DNA of 64,000 bases. It comes from Kitasatospora azatica KCTC 9699 (GTDB taxonomy: Bacteria > Actinomycetota > Actinomycetes > Streptomycetales > Streptomycetaceae). Below the pieces are notes generated by a model. The model was given only the letters and a program-made list of their open reading frames with translations, was not told the origin of the DNA and ran no database searches. How positions within the stretch are numbered: the stretch's first letter is position 1; each line of letters starts with the position of its first letter. Both the position numbers and the translations under genes were made by a program. Shown here piece after piece: positions 23,172-30,768 of this stretch. The stretch lies in assembly GCF_000744785.1 (NCBI RefSeq), contig NZ_JQMO01000003.1, forward strand, positions 4,960,001 through 5,024,000, read 5' to 3'.

Positions 23172-23791
23172 CAGACTCCACCCCCTTCGCCGATCTTCTT
23201 CATGATCCCCAAGAGCTGAGGGACATCAAACAGGTTACTCCGTGGAAGCCTGACTGTCTGTGTGTCATTGCCCTCCTTGAAGGGGGGCAACAGTGCGGCC
23301 TCCTGCCAGTACATCCGACTGCGAGTCAGCAGGCGACTCTCGTCCATCTCAAGCCAGGTTTCCGGCCCTCCTGGCACTAGAAGCACCATTAGGTACGAGG
23401 GGGCCATTCTATTTGGTTGGATTAGCTTTTTATATGTATCCGGCTTCATTGGCCACGCCATGTGATTCTTGCGTAGCAGCTCGGTCCGAGTTGTGCATTT
23501 CATCTGAACATTGAACTCTGGGCCGTAATAGAAACCGTAGTCCGCCGCCGACGTGACGGTAATGTCGAGGCCTTCGTAGTCGGTCTCGTGCACCTTGATG
23601 GAGCAGCCAGCTGCGTAAGTCACCATACGGAGATATGCGAGGCTGAAGTGCTCCTGTCTGGCGTTCTTGGGCAGGTTGCCGTCCAGCAGCTCTGTCTGCG
23701 TGGCGAGCAGCGCGTCATCCTCGTCTTCGCCCATGTCCGGGCCTGGCTCATCCCGCACGGTCTCCGCAACCCCCTCGGCTCTGTGTTCCAC
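23168..23791 (-). CDS. DUF4365-like putative nuclease
   Basis: 207 residues from GTG 23791 (an ATG at 23734 is an alternative; neither has a clear ribosome site). HFSLAYLRMVTYAAGCSI, TDYEGLDITVTS and FNVQMKCTTR give the E/D-x-n-D-(Q)-x-K layout of DUF4365, a PD-(D/E)xK-type nuclease-like domain. It lies in a low-GC cargo pocket directly inside attR with its coupled partner. A defence role is inferred from the nuclease fold, the two-gene architecture and the position at the end of a mobile element. Confidence 0.6.
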   Translation of the reverse strand: MEHRAEGVAETVRDEPGPDMGEDEDDALLATQTELLDGNLPKNARQEHFSLAYLRMVTYAAGCSIKVHETDYEGLDITVTSAADYGFYYGPEFNVQMKCTTRTELLRKNHMAWPMKPDTYKKLIQPNRMAPSYLMVLLVPGGPETWLEMDESRLLTRSRMYWQEAALLPPFKEGNDTQTVRLPRSNLFDVPQLLGIMKKIGEGGGVW

Positions 23792-24261
23792 ACACTAGCG
23801 ACGGCTGGACGGGCACGTGTACCCCTCGGGTGTGACCGGCTGGAGATGCGCTATGTCGGTGCAACGGGCGACCCTAAGGGGCTGGGCTCTGTACTCTTCG
23901 GCTGCCTGTTCTCTCGTGGCAGACAGCGACGGTCACCGCAGCGACATTCTCGTCCGAGTCCCGCATGGATCGAGAGGTGCCGACACCAGGTCCGTGGCGG
24001 CCACAGTGTGGAGCTGCTGGGGGCAAGGCAGATCGCAGAACACTGCTTTAACGTCTTGCCCCGCGATCTGGAGGCCAAGTGGCCCGACGCGGCGCCGGGG
24101 GGCGGTTCCCACGGCGCCCGTACGGCTGCGGGGGCTGGGCCGCCCTTGGGCCGTGCGAGGGTGGCCAGCACTGCGCATCGCTGACAACTGGTGACCAATA
24201 ACCGCAGGTCAGCGGAGGGGGTGGCCGAAGTGCTGCTGGTTGCATCGCTGGGGCGCCACTC
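23792..24261. other. non-coding right end of the element
   Basis: 470 bp without a supported gene, between the divergently placed cargo module and attR. Open frames here lack coding character. It contains CCGCAGGTCAG (24202-24212), the same 11-mer as at 4111 and 14464. It may hold the cargo promoter and integrase arm sites. Confidence 0.5.
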
Positions 24262-24279
24262 CTGGTACTACTGGCAGAC
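24262..24279 (+). other. attR core, with displaced VKOR 3' end
   Basis: Second copy of the 18-bp core at 2153-2170. It continues in frame as WYYWQTLI and a stop at 24287-24289, which is the original chromosomal end of the VKOR gene displaced by integration. Confidence 0.85.
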
Positions 24280-24350
24280 GCTGATCTGAGGCCGGACGGG
24301 TAGCGCGGTCCGGGGCGGGAATAGGCGCAGTGGTGGAAGGAGAACCCACG

Positions 24351-25025
24351 ATGTCGCCTCGAACTCTCCGGACCGCGCTCGGCACGGTCGCACTGCTCGT
24401 CCTCGCGGGGTGCTCGTCCTCGACGGGGAGTTCGAGCGGTGCGCCCGCACCGGCGACCTCGCCCGCACCGGCGACCTCGGCACCCGCACCCGCCCCCTCC
24501 CCGTCCGCCCCTGGCTCCTCCGCCACGCCCGCGCCCGCACCCAGCCCCACCTCCGCCCGAACCCCTACACCCACCCCCACCCCCACCCCCACGCCCGCGC
24601 CGCCCGCCGGACCGTCCGCCTGCAGCACCGCCCAACTCGCCGTCGCCCAGACCAATCCGAGCTTCGGCGCCGGCCAGTACTACGCCACCCTCACCTTCAC
24701 CAACACCTCCGACCGCCCCTGCACCCTCACCGGCTACCCGGGCGTCTCCTACGTCGCCACCGCCGGCGTCCAGTCCGGCAACCCGGCCCAACGCACCGGC
24801 GAGCCCTACAGCACCGTCACCCTCCAGCCCGGCGGCACCGCGGGCGCCACCTTCCACGATGCCAACGGCATCGGGGGCTACGACCCCGCCCAGTGCCAAC
24901 TCGCCCAGGCGGAGGGCCTGCGGATCTACCCGCCGGGGGAGAAGGCGGCGCTCTTCCTGCCCTGGAAGACGCAGCACTGCGCCGGACCTGACATCCACTC
25001 GGCCTCGGTCGGCCCGGTGAAGTGA
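24351..25025 (+). CDS. DUF4232-type lipoprotein
   Basis: 224 residues from ATG 24351 with AAGGAG 8 nt upstream. Signal peptide with lipobox LVLAGCSSS, then a long Pro/Ala/Thr linker (about residues 25-85) and an extracellular domain with two Cys pairs (SACSTAQLAV, DRPCTLTGYPGV). This fits the DUF4232 family of actinobacterial cell-surface lipoproteins, whose function is unknown. It is the first chromosomal gene right of the element. Confidence 0.8.
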   Translation: MSPRTLRTALGTVALLVLAGCSSSTGSSSGAPAPATSPAPATSAPAPAPSPSAPGSSATPAPAPSPTSARTPTPTPTPTPTPAPPAGPSACSTAQLAVAQTNPSFGAGQYYATLTFTNTSDRPCTLTGYPGVSYVATAGVQSGNPAQRTGEPYSTVTLQPGGTAGATFHDANGIGGYDPAQCQLAQAEGLRIYPPGEKAALFLPWKTQHCAGPDIHSASVGPVK

Positions 25026-25032
25026 GCAGCTC

Positions 25033-25926
25033 TCAGGCCGGACGGGACGCGAGACGCCGCACCCGGCCGAGGGCGCCCGGCGGGAGTTGGGCCACCAGCA
25101 GGGCGGCCAGGATCATTGCGCCGCCGATGAGTTGAATGCCCGTCAGCTCCTGGTCCAGGGCCAGCCAGCCGACCGCCGTGGCGACCACGGGGCTGAGCAG
25201 GCCGAGGAAGGTGACGTTGGTCGGCGGGAGTTCGCGGATGCCGCGGAACCAGAGCGCGTACGCCAGGGCGGCGCCGATCAGCCCCAGGTAGGCGTAGCCG
25301 CCGAGGTTGCGCGCGGTCAGCACGGTCGGCGGCGGCCCCTCGACCAGCAGGGTCACCGGCAGCAGGACCAGCCCGCCCGCGACCAGCTGCCAGCCGGTGG
25401 CGGCCAGCACCGGCACGGGGGCAGGCCAGCGCTTGCTGAGCACCACTCCGGTGGCCATCACCAGTGCGCTGGCCAGTGCCGCGAGGATTCCCAGGGAGTC
25501 CAGTCGGGTGCCGGACTTCAGGACCAGCAGGCTCACCCCGAGCACCCCCGCCAGTCCGGTCAGTACGGTCCGCGGGGTCAGCCTGGTCCCGAGCAGGCCG
25601 GTGGAGAGCAGCGCCACCAGCAGCGGTTGCAGGGCTGCGATGGTGGCGGCGACGCCGCCGGGCAGCCGGTAGGCGGCGATGAAGATGAGCGCCAGGAAGG
25701 CGCCGATGTTGAGCGTGCCGAGCAGCAGCGCCCGCCACCACCAGACCCCGGTGGGCAGCCGCCGGGTGATCACGACCAGCAGCAGTCCGGCGGGCAGTGC
25801 CCGCAGCAGGGCGGCCAGGAGCGGGCGGTGCGGGGGAAGGAACTCGGTGGTGACGTAGTAGGTGGTGCCCCAGACGCTCGGCGCGAGGGCGGTCAGCAGA
25901 ATGATCCCGATCCGATTTCTTAGCAC
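25033..25926 (-). CDS. EamA-family (DMT) transporter
   Basis: 297 residues from GTG 25926. Ten hydrophobic helices arranged as two EamA repeats (ALAPSVWGTTYYV in the first; LLVLKSGTRLDSLGILAALA starting the second). Substrate unknown; relatives export metabolites or drugs. The start seems leaderless: a minus-strand TACTTT lies 6 nt before GTG. The MarR operator boxes overlap this promoter and start, so the divergent MarR gene should repress it. Confidence 0.85.
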   Translation of the reverse strand: MLRNRIGIILLTALAPSVWGTTYYVTTEFLPPHRPLLAALLRALPAGLLLVVITRRLPTGVWWWRALLLGTLNIGAFLALIFIAAYRLPGGVAATIAALQPLLVALLSTGLLGTRLTPRTVLTGLAGVLGVSLLVLKSGTRLDSLGILAALASALVMATGVVLSKRWPAPVPVLAATGWQLVAGGLVLLPVTLLVEGPPPTVLTARNLGGYAYLGLIGAALAYALWFRGIRELPPTNVTFLGLLSPVVATAVGWLALDQELTGIQLIGGAMILAALLVAQLPPGALGRVRRLASRPA

Positions 25927-25954
25927 TAAGAGAAAGTATCTCAGCGCTAAGAGA
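25918..25954. promoter_or_regulatory. twin MarR operator between divergent promoters
   Basis: Two 16-bp boxes, TCTTAGCACTAAGAGA (25918-25933) and TCTCAGCGCTAAGAGA (25939-25954), are 21 bp apart. The first covers the EamA start; the second covers the space between the two -10 elements (minus-strand TACTTT at 25938-25933; plus-strand TACCCT at 25960-25965). Binding would shut both promoters. Confidence 0.7.
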
Positions 25955-25971
25955 TTCGCTACCCTGTTTCC

Positions 25972-26490
25972 ATGACACCGCGCGATCCGGACACCGAACC
26001 GACCGCCGACCACGTCGACATGGTGCTCGGCCAGTGGGCCCGGCAGCGTCCCGACCTGGACTTCTCGCCAGTGGGGGTGATCGGTCGGCTCAAACGGCTG
26101 ACCCGGCTGGTGGAGGGCGAGATGCGGAAGACCTTCGCCGCGCACGGCCTGGACACGCCCTCCTTCGACGTCCTCGCCACGCTGCGCCGCAGCGACCCGC
26201 CGCACCGGCTCACCCCGGCCCAGCTGATGCAGTCCACGATGGTCACCTCGGGCGCGGTCAGTCAGCGGCTGGACCGGCTGGAGGTCGCAGGCCTGGTCAG
26301 CCGCAACCGCAGCGAGGCCGACGCCCGCGTGGTGCACGTGGAGCTCACCGGGAAGGGTCGGGAGCTGATCGACCAGGTGCTGCCCGCCCACATCGCCACC
26401 GAGACGCGGCTGCTCGCCGCCCTCGCCCCGGTCGAGCAGACCGCGCTGGCCGACACGCTGCGCACCCTGCTGCTCTCACTGGGGGACTGA
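25972..26490 (+). CDS. MarR-family repressor
   Basis: 172 residues. Winged-helix core PAQLMQSTMVTSGAVSQRLDRL followed by GLVSRNRSEADARVVHVELT, the MarR recognition helix and wing. TACCCT 6 nt before the ATG points to a leaderless mRNA. Divergent from the EamA gene with two operator boxes between them; a transporter repressed by a ligand-released MarR protein is the likely logic. Confidence 0.85.
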   Translation: MTPRDPDTEPTADHVDMVLGQWARQRPDLDFSPVGVIGRLKRLTRLVEGEMRKTFAAHGLDTPSFDVLATLRRSDPPHRLTPAQLMQSTMVTSGAVSQRLDRLEVAGLVSRNRSEADARVVHVELTGKGRELIDQVLPAHIATETRLLAALAPVEQTALADTLRTLLLSLGD

Positions 26491-26660
26491 CCGGGGGGCT
26501 GGGCGGGGGCTGGGTAGGAGACTGACCGGGGGACTGGGTGGAGGCCGATTGAGGGGCTGACTTGCAGAAACCGTCCCGTGCGTTGAACGGCGGCCCCGGC
26601 CGGCGCGTACCCCCGGGTGCAGCGGCCGGGCGGCCGCCAGTCAACGGACGGAGAAGGACC

Positions 26661-27266
26661 ATGTCAGCCATCCGCCGAGCCGGGATGCTCGCGGCCTCCG
26701 GGGCCGCCGTGCTCGCCTTCGCGACCGCCTGCGGTTCCAGCGGCCACTCGAGCAGCTCCAGCCCCACGCCCGCCCCGTCGACCACGGCGCCCGCCACCCC
26801 GCAGCCCAGTTCCCCGGCGCAGCCGAGTGCCCCGGCGACGGGGGCCGCCCTCAAGGTGGCCACCGACGCCAAGCTCGGGCAGATCGTCACCGACAGCAAC
26901 GGCTTCACGCTCTACCGCTTCGACCACGACACCGCGAACACCACGACCTCCGCCTGCACCGGCAGCTGCGCCGAGCTGTGGCCGGCCGCCACCGCGCCCA
27001 GCCAGCCCACCGGCAGCGGGGTGAACTCCAGCATGATCGGGACCATCACCCGGGCCGACGGCACCAAGCAGCTCACCCTCAACGGCTGGCCGCTGTACCG
27101 CTACGCACCCGACGCCAAGCCCGGCGACACCAAGGGCCAGGGCTTCAGTGGCATCTGGTGGGCGGTGACCCCGACCGGCGGCAAGGCGATGGCGAGCAGC
27201 ACCTCCCCGTCCACGGTGCCGAGCACCCCCAGCAGCCCGTCGAGCGGCAACGGCTACGGATACTGA
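26661..27266 (+). CDS. lipoprotein with secreted repeats (COG4315 type)
   Basis: 201 residues, ATG 26661 with GGAGAAGG upstream. Signal peptide with lipobox AFATACGSS, a Ser/Pro/Thr linker, then two copies of the secreted repeat (DSNGFTLYRFDHDT with CTGSCAELWPA; LTLNGWPLYRYAPDAKPGD with GFSGIWWAVTPTG). This family is abundant in Streptomyces, with unknown function. A Ser/Pro-rich C-terminal tail follows. It precedes a sigma/anti-sigma pair by 39 nt and could be a regulon member. Confidence 0.8.
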   Translation: MSAIRRAGMLAASGAAVLAFATACGSSGHSSSSSPTPAPSTTAPATPQPSSPAQPSAPATGAALKVATDAKLGQIVTDSNGFTLYRFDHDTANTTTSACTGSCAELWPAATAPSQPTGSGVNSSMIGTITRADGTKQLTLNGWPLYRYAPDAKPGDTKGQGFSGIWWAVTPTGGKAMASSTSPSTVPSTPSSPSSGNGYGY

Positions 27267-27305
27267 CGGTGCGTCAGGGAAGGGTGACTCGACCGGGAGG
27301 CACAG

Positions 27306-27863
27306 GTGCGCCAGGATGGTCTTGTGACCGATGAACCCCGCGGCGGCGACGCGGCCGATACGGACGAGGAGCTGATGCGGGCCCTCTACCGGGATCACGC
27401 GGGCCCGCTCTTCGGATTCGTGCTGCACCTGGTCGGCGGCGACCGGCAGCGCGCCGAGGACGTGGTCCAGGAGACCCTGGTACGCGCCTGGCGGCACGCG
27501 GACCGGCTGGACGCCCAGGGCGGGTCGCTGCGCCCCTGGCTGGTCACGGTGGCGCGCCGGATCGTCATCGACAGTCACCGGCGCAGCGCCGCCCGCCCAC
27601 CGGAGACCGACCCCGGGCCGCTCGAACTGCTCCCCGCCGAGGACGAGCTCGACCGGGCGCTGCGGATGATGGCGATCACCGACGCACTGGGCGCACTCAC
27701 CCAGGCGCATCGGGAGGTCGTCGTGGAGACCTACCTCAAGGGCCGTTCGGTCGCCGAGGCGGCGGCCGAACTGGGCATCCCGGAAGGTACGGTGAAATCG
27801 CGGGTGTTCTACGCGCTGCGCTCGCTGCGGGTCGCACTGGAGGAAAGAGGGGTGACGTCGTGA
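27306..27863 (+). CDS. ECF RNA polymerase sigma factor
   Basis: 185 residues from GTG 27306 (GGGAGG 5 nt upstream); a second in-frame GTG at 27324 is possible. Region 2 is LMRALYRDHAGPLFGFVLHL to DVVQETLVRAWRHAD; region 4 is LTQAHREVVVETYLKGRSVA to GTVKSRVFYALRSLR. Length and layout match SigK/SigL-like ECF factors. Overlaps its anti-sigma gene by 4 nt, a usual arrangement for this control pair. Confidence 0.9.
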   Translation: MRQDGLVTDEPRGGDAADTDEELMRALYRDHAGPLFGFVLHLVGGDRQRAEDVVQETLVRAWRHADRLDAQGGSLRPWLVTVARRIVIDSHRRSAARPPETDPGPLELLPAEDELDRALRMMAITDALGALTQAHREVVVETYLKGRSVAEAAAELGIPEGTVKSRVFYALRSLRVALEERGVTS

Positions 27864-28576
27864 CAAGCTCGCGGGTCCCACCTGACCCCCAGGAACAGTC
27901 GGACCGGCACCTGGACGCCGGCGCCTACGTCCTCGGGCTGCTCGACGAGCCGGACCGGACGGCCTTCGAGGAGCACTTGGCCGGCTGCTCGCGCTGCCGG
28001 CGCGAAGTGGACCAACTCGGCGGGTTGGAACCGCTGCTCGCCGAGTACGCGGCCAGCGGTGCGGAGCCGGTGGAACCCAGTCCCCGGCTGCTGGACGCAC
28101 TGCTGGACGAGGTCGCCGCCACCCGCCGGCGTGGGCGGGTGCGGCGACGCTGGCTGGTCGCCGTGGCGGCGGCGCTGGTCCTCGGCGGACCGGCCGTGAC
28201 GGCGGCCGTGATGGAGGCGAGCCCCGCGCCCGCCCCACCGGCGGCGGTCGCCGTGGTCAGCCACGGCGCCACCGGGCCGACCGGTGCGAACGCCACCATC
28301 GGTGTGGCCCCGAAGGCCTGGGGCAGCGCGATCACCCTCACGCTGGGCGGCGTGACCGGCCCGCGCAGCTGTGACCTGGTGGCCGTCTCCACCACGGGCG
28401 CACAGCAGACGGTCACCAGCTGGACCGTGCCCGACGCCGGCTACACCGTGCGTGGCAACACGGTGCCACAGCTGACCACCGCAGGCGGCGTGGGCTTCCA
28501 GCCGGGCGAGATCAGCCACTTCGAGGTACGCGACCTGGCCACCGGCCAGATCCTGGTCTCGGTGCCCGTGACCTAG
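27860..28576 (+). CDS. membrane anti-sigma factor with zinc-finger (zf-HC2) domain
   Basis: 238 residues from GTG overlapping the sigma stop. The N-terminal domain carries EHLAGCSRCRREVDQL, the HxxxCxxC zinc site of ZAS anti-sigma factors. One membrane segment (RRRWLVAVAAALVLGGPAVTA in part) is near residue 100. The extracellular part resembles the RskA C-terminal domain (AITLTLGGVTGPRSCDLVAV). It should hold the preceding ECF factor at the membrane until a surface signal acts. Confidence 0.85.
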   Translation: MTSSRVPPDPQEQSDRHLDAGAYVLGLLDEPDRTAFEEHLAGCSRCRREVDQLGGLEPLLAEYAASGAEPVEPSPRLLDALLDEVAATRRRGRVRRRWLVAVAAALVLGGPAVTAAVMEASPAPAPPAAVAVVSHGATGPTGANATIGVAPKAWGSAITLTLGGVTGPRSCDLVAVSTTGAQQTVTSWTVPDAGYTVRGNTVPQLTTAGGVGFQPGEISHFEVRDLATGQILVSVPVT

Positions 28577-28635
28577 CACAGCCGGTGTCAGCGGAGGCTG
28601 GGAGCAGTGTCAGTGGAGGCTGGCAGCCTGGTGGC

Positions 28636-29295
28636 ATGACTGCCCTCACCGGCGCCATCGCCGCCTACTGGAACGCCGCCGCCCCCGCCTTCGACCAGGA
28701 ACCCGACCACGGTCTGCGCGCCGCCGCCACCCGCGCCGCCTGGGCCGCGCGACTGGCCGGTTGGCTGCCCGCCGCCCCGTCCGAGGTGCTGGACCTCGGG
28801 TGCGGCACCGGCTCGCTCACCCTGCTCGCCGCCGAGGCGGGCCACCGGGTGACCGGCGTGGACTGCGCGGAGGCCATGGTCGAGCAGGCGCGCGCCAAGC
28901 TGGCCGCCGCCGGTCACGGCGACGCGGTCCTGCTGGTCGGCGACGCCGCCCGGCCGCCGGTCGCCGCCGCCGCGTTCGACGTGGTGCTGGTCCGGCACCT
29001 GCTCTGGACGCTGCCCGACCCGCACGCCGCGCTGCGGGCCTGGACCGAACGGCTGCGCCCGGGCGGTCGCCTGGTGCTGGTCGAGGGCCGCTGGCGACAG
29101 CCCGCCGAGCCGGTCGCGTACGTACCGGGCGCCGACAAGCTGCCCTGGAGCGGTGGCGTCGGCGCCGAGGCGCTGGCCGAGGCGGTCGGCGAACTCGGCC
29201 TGACCGCACGGGTGGAGCAACTCGCCACCGAGCCCGAGCTGTGGGGGCACCCGGTGGACGACGAGCGCTACGCCCTGGTCGCCGAGCGCGGCTGA
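28636..29295 (+). CDS. SAM-dependent methyltransferase (class I)
   Basis: 219 residues from ATG 28636. Motif I is VLDLGCGTGSLTLLA and the acidic loop is VTGVDCAEAMVEQA, followed by FDVVLVRHLLWTLPDP and RLRPGGRLVLVEG, a standard methyltransf_11/25 fold. Substrate unknown. It lies between the anti-sigma gene and the cobalamin riboswitch; no functional link is visible. Confidence 0.8.
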   Translation: MTALTGAIAAYWNAAAPAFDQEPDHGLRAAATRAAWAARLAGWLPAAPSEVLDLGCGTGSLTLLAAEAGHRVTGVDCAEAMVEQARAKLAAAGHGDAVLLVGDAARPPVAAAAFDVVLVRHLLWTLPDPHAALRAWTERLRPGGRLVLVEGRWRQPAEPVAYVPGADKLPWSGGVGAEALAEAVGELGLTARVEQLATEPELWGHPVDDERYALVAERG

Positions 29296-29344
29296 GACAT
29301 CCCCGACACTGCGGCAGGGTTGCTGACCAGGTGTCCCGGCACCT

Positions 29345-29550
29345 ACGGTGGTGGACGCCGTGGTGTTCGGGAAGACCGGTGACGGACCTTCAGGGGTCCC
29401 AGACCGGAGCGGCCCTCGCCACTGTGATCGGGGAGTTCTCCCACCGCCACCGCCGTGCTCACGGCGGCGGCCACTGGGCGCGGCAGCGTCCGGGAAGGCC
29501 GGGTGGGCAGGACGTTCGACCCGTAAGCCAGGAGACCGGCCACGGCACCG
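29345..29550 (+). ncRNA. cobalamin riboswitch upstream of the nickel/cobalt transporter
   Basis: Contains GCCACTGTG (29418-29426), a second GGCCACTGGG, CGGGAAGG, and the B12 box AAGCCAGGAGACC near 29524-29536, in the order of the cobalamin aptamer. The transporter ATG is about 58 nt after the box, so B12 should reduce expression of the metal uptake gene. Ends are approximate. Confidence 0.85.
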
Positions 29551-29593
29551 CACGACTACTGTCCACGAGGTGCTGGAGAGGCTGCCCCTTCCC

Positions 29594-30691
29594 ATGGCCA
29601 TGCCCAGAACAACCGCTGTTCCGATCGCCGCGAAGCCGATCACCCGCTTCGAACGCAAGGACTGGATCCGCACCGGCGGCCTGCTCGGGGTGATCGCGGG
29701 GATGCACATCGTCGCCTTCGGCGTCCTGGTGATGATGGTGGCGCCGCACCACTACACCGTCGGGACCCAGGTCTTCGGTGTCGGCCTGGGGGTCACCACC
29801 TACACCCTGGGGATGCGGCACGCCTTCGACGCCGACCACATCGCCGCGATCGACAACACCACCCGCAAGCTGATGGCCGAGGGCAAGCGCCCGGTCTCGG
29901 TCGGCTTCTGGTTCGCCCTCGGCCACTCCTCGATGGTGGTCATCATGGCCGCCCTGGTCGGCGGCGGGGCACAGCTGGCGACCAGTCTGATGGACGACAA
30001 CTCCCGCACCCACAAGGTGCTCTCGGTGGCCGGTACCACGGTCTCCGGCAGCTTCCTGTACCTGATCGCGGCGCTCAACCTGGTTGCGCTGGCCGGCATC
30101 TACCGGGTCTTCAGAGCGATGCGGGCCGGGCAGTTCGACGAGCACGAGCTGGAGAAGCACCTGGACAACCGGGGCTTCATGAACCGGATCCTGGGTCGGC
30201 TGACCAAGTCGATCAGCCGGCCGGGCCAGATGTTCCCGATCGGGATGCTCTTCGGCCTCGGCTTCGACACCGCCACCGAGGTCACCCTGATGGTGATGGC
30301 CGGCTCCGGCGCGGCCTCCGGGCTGCCCTGGTACGCGATCCTCTGCATGCCGCTGCTGTTCGCCTGCGGGATGAGCCTGTTCGACACGCTGGACGGCACC
30401 TTCATGAACTTCGCCTACCAGTGGGCGTTCGCGAACCCCGTCCGCAAGGTCTTCTACAACCTGACCATCACCGGGCTGTCCATCGCGGTGGCCTTCTTCA
30501 TCGGCACCATCGAGCTGGTCACCGTGCTGCACGACCAGTTGGACCTGGGCGACCCGGTCACCGACTGGATCTCCTCGATCAGCCTGAACAGCGCCGGCTA
30601 CATCATCACCGGGCTCTTCATCGGAGTCTGGGCCTGCGCACTCGGCTACTGGCGCTTCGCCAAGGTCGAACAGCGCTGGTCCGTCCGCTAG
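29594..30691 (+). CDS. HoxN/NixA-family nickel/cobalt permease
   Basis: 365 residues with eight membrane segments. The family signature H-x4-D-H is GMRHAFDADHIAAIDNTTR, and the second signature LGFDTATEV is present. Nickel/cobalt permeases of this kind take up the metal across the inner membrane; control by a B12 riboswitch indicates cobalt for cobalamin. It faces the cobN gene tail to tail with a terminator between. Confidence 0.9.
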   Translation: MAMPRTTAVPIAAKPITRFERKDWIRTGGLLGVIAGMHIVAFGVLVMMVAPHHYTVGTQVFGVGLGVTTYTLGMRHAFDADHIAAIDNTTRKLMAEGKRPVSVGFWFALGHSSMVVIMAALVGGGAQLATSLMDDNSRTHKVLSVAGTTVSGSFLYLIAALNLVALAGIYRVFRAMRAGQFDEHELEKHLDNRGFMNRILGRLTKSISRPGQMFPIGMLFGLGFDTATEVTLMVMAGSGAASGLPWYAILCMPLLFACGMSLFDTLDGTFMNFAYQWAFANPVRKVFYNLTITGLSIAVAFFIGTIELVTVLHDQLDLGDPVTDWISSISLNSAGYIITGLFIGVWACALGYWRFAKVEQRWSVR

Positions 30692-30710
30692 TCGGCACGA
30701 ACCAGTTGAC

Positions 30711-30750
30711 CCGAAGGGGGGCGTCCGGTGGTCCGGGCGCCCCCCTTCGG
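30711..30750. terminator. bidirectional terminator between transporter and cobN
   Basis: Perfect 13-bp stem, CCGAAGGGGGGCG (30711-30723) with its complement (30738-30750), between convergent genes. Confidence 0.8.
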
Positions 30751-30768
30751 TGTGTCACCAGTCGCGGG

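Noticed and set aside
23588..24184. Plus-strand frame across the DUF4365 start and non-coding end
   Set aside because: Antisense to the DUF4365 gene in its first half and without coding bias in the second.
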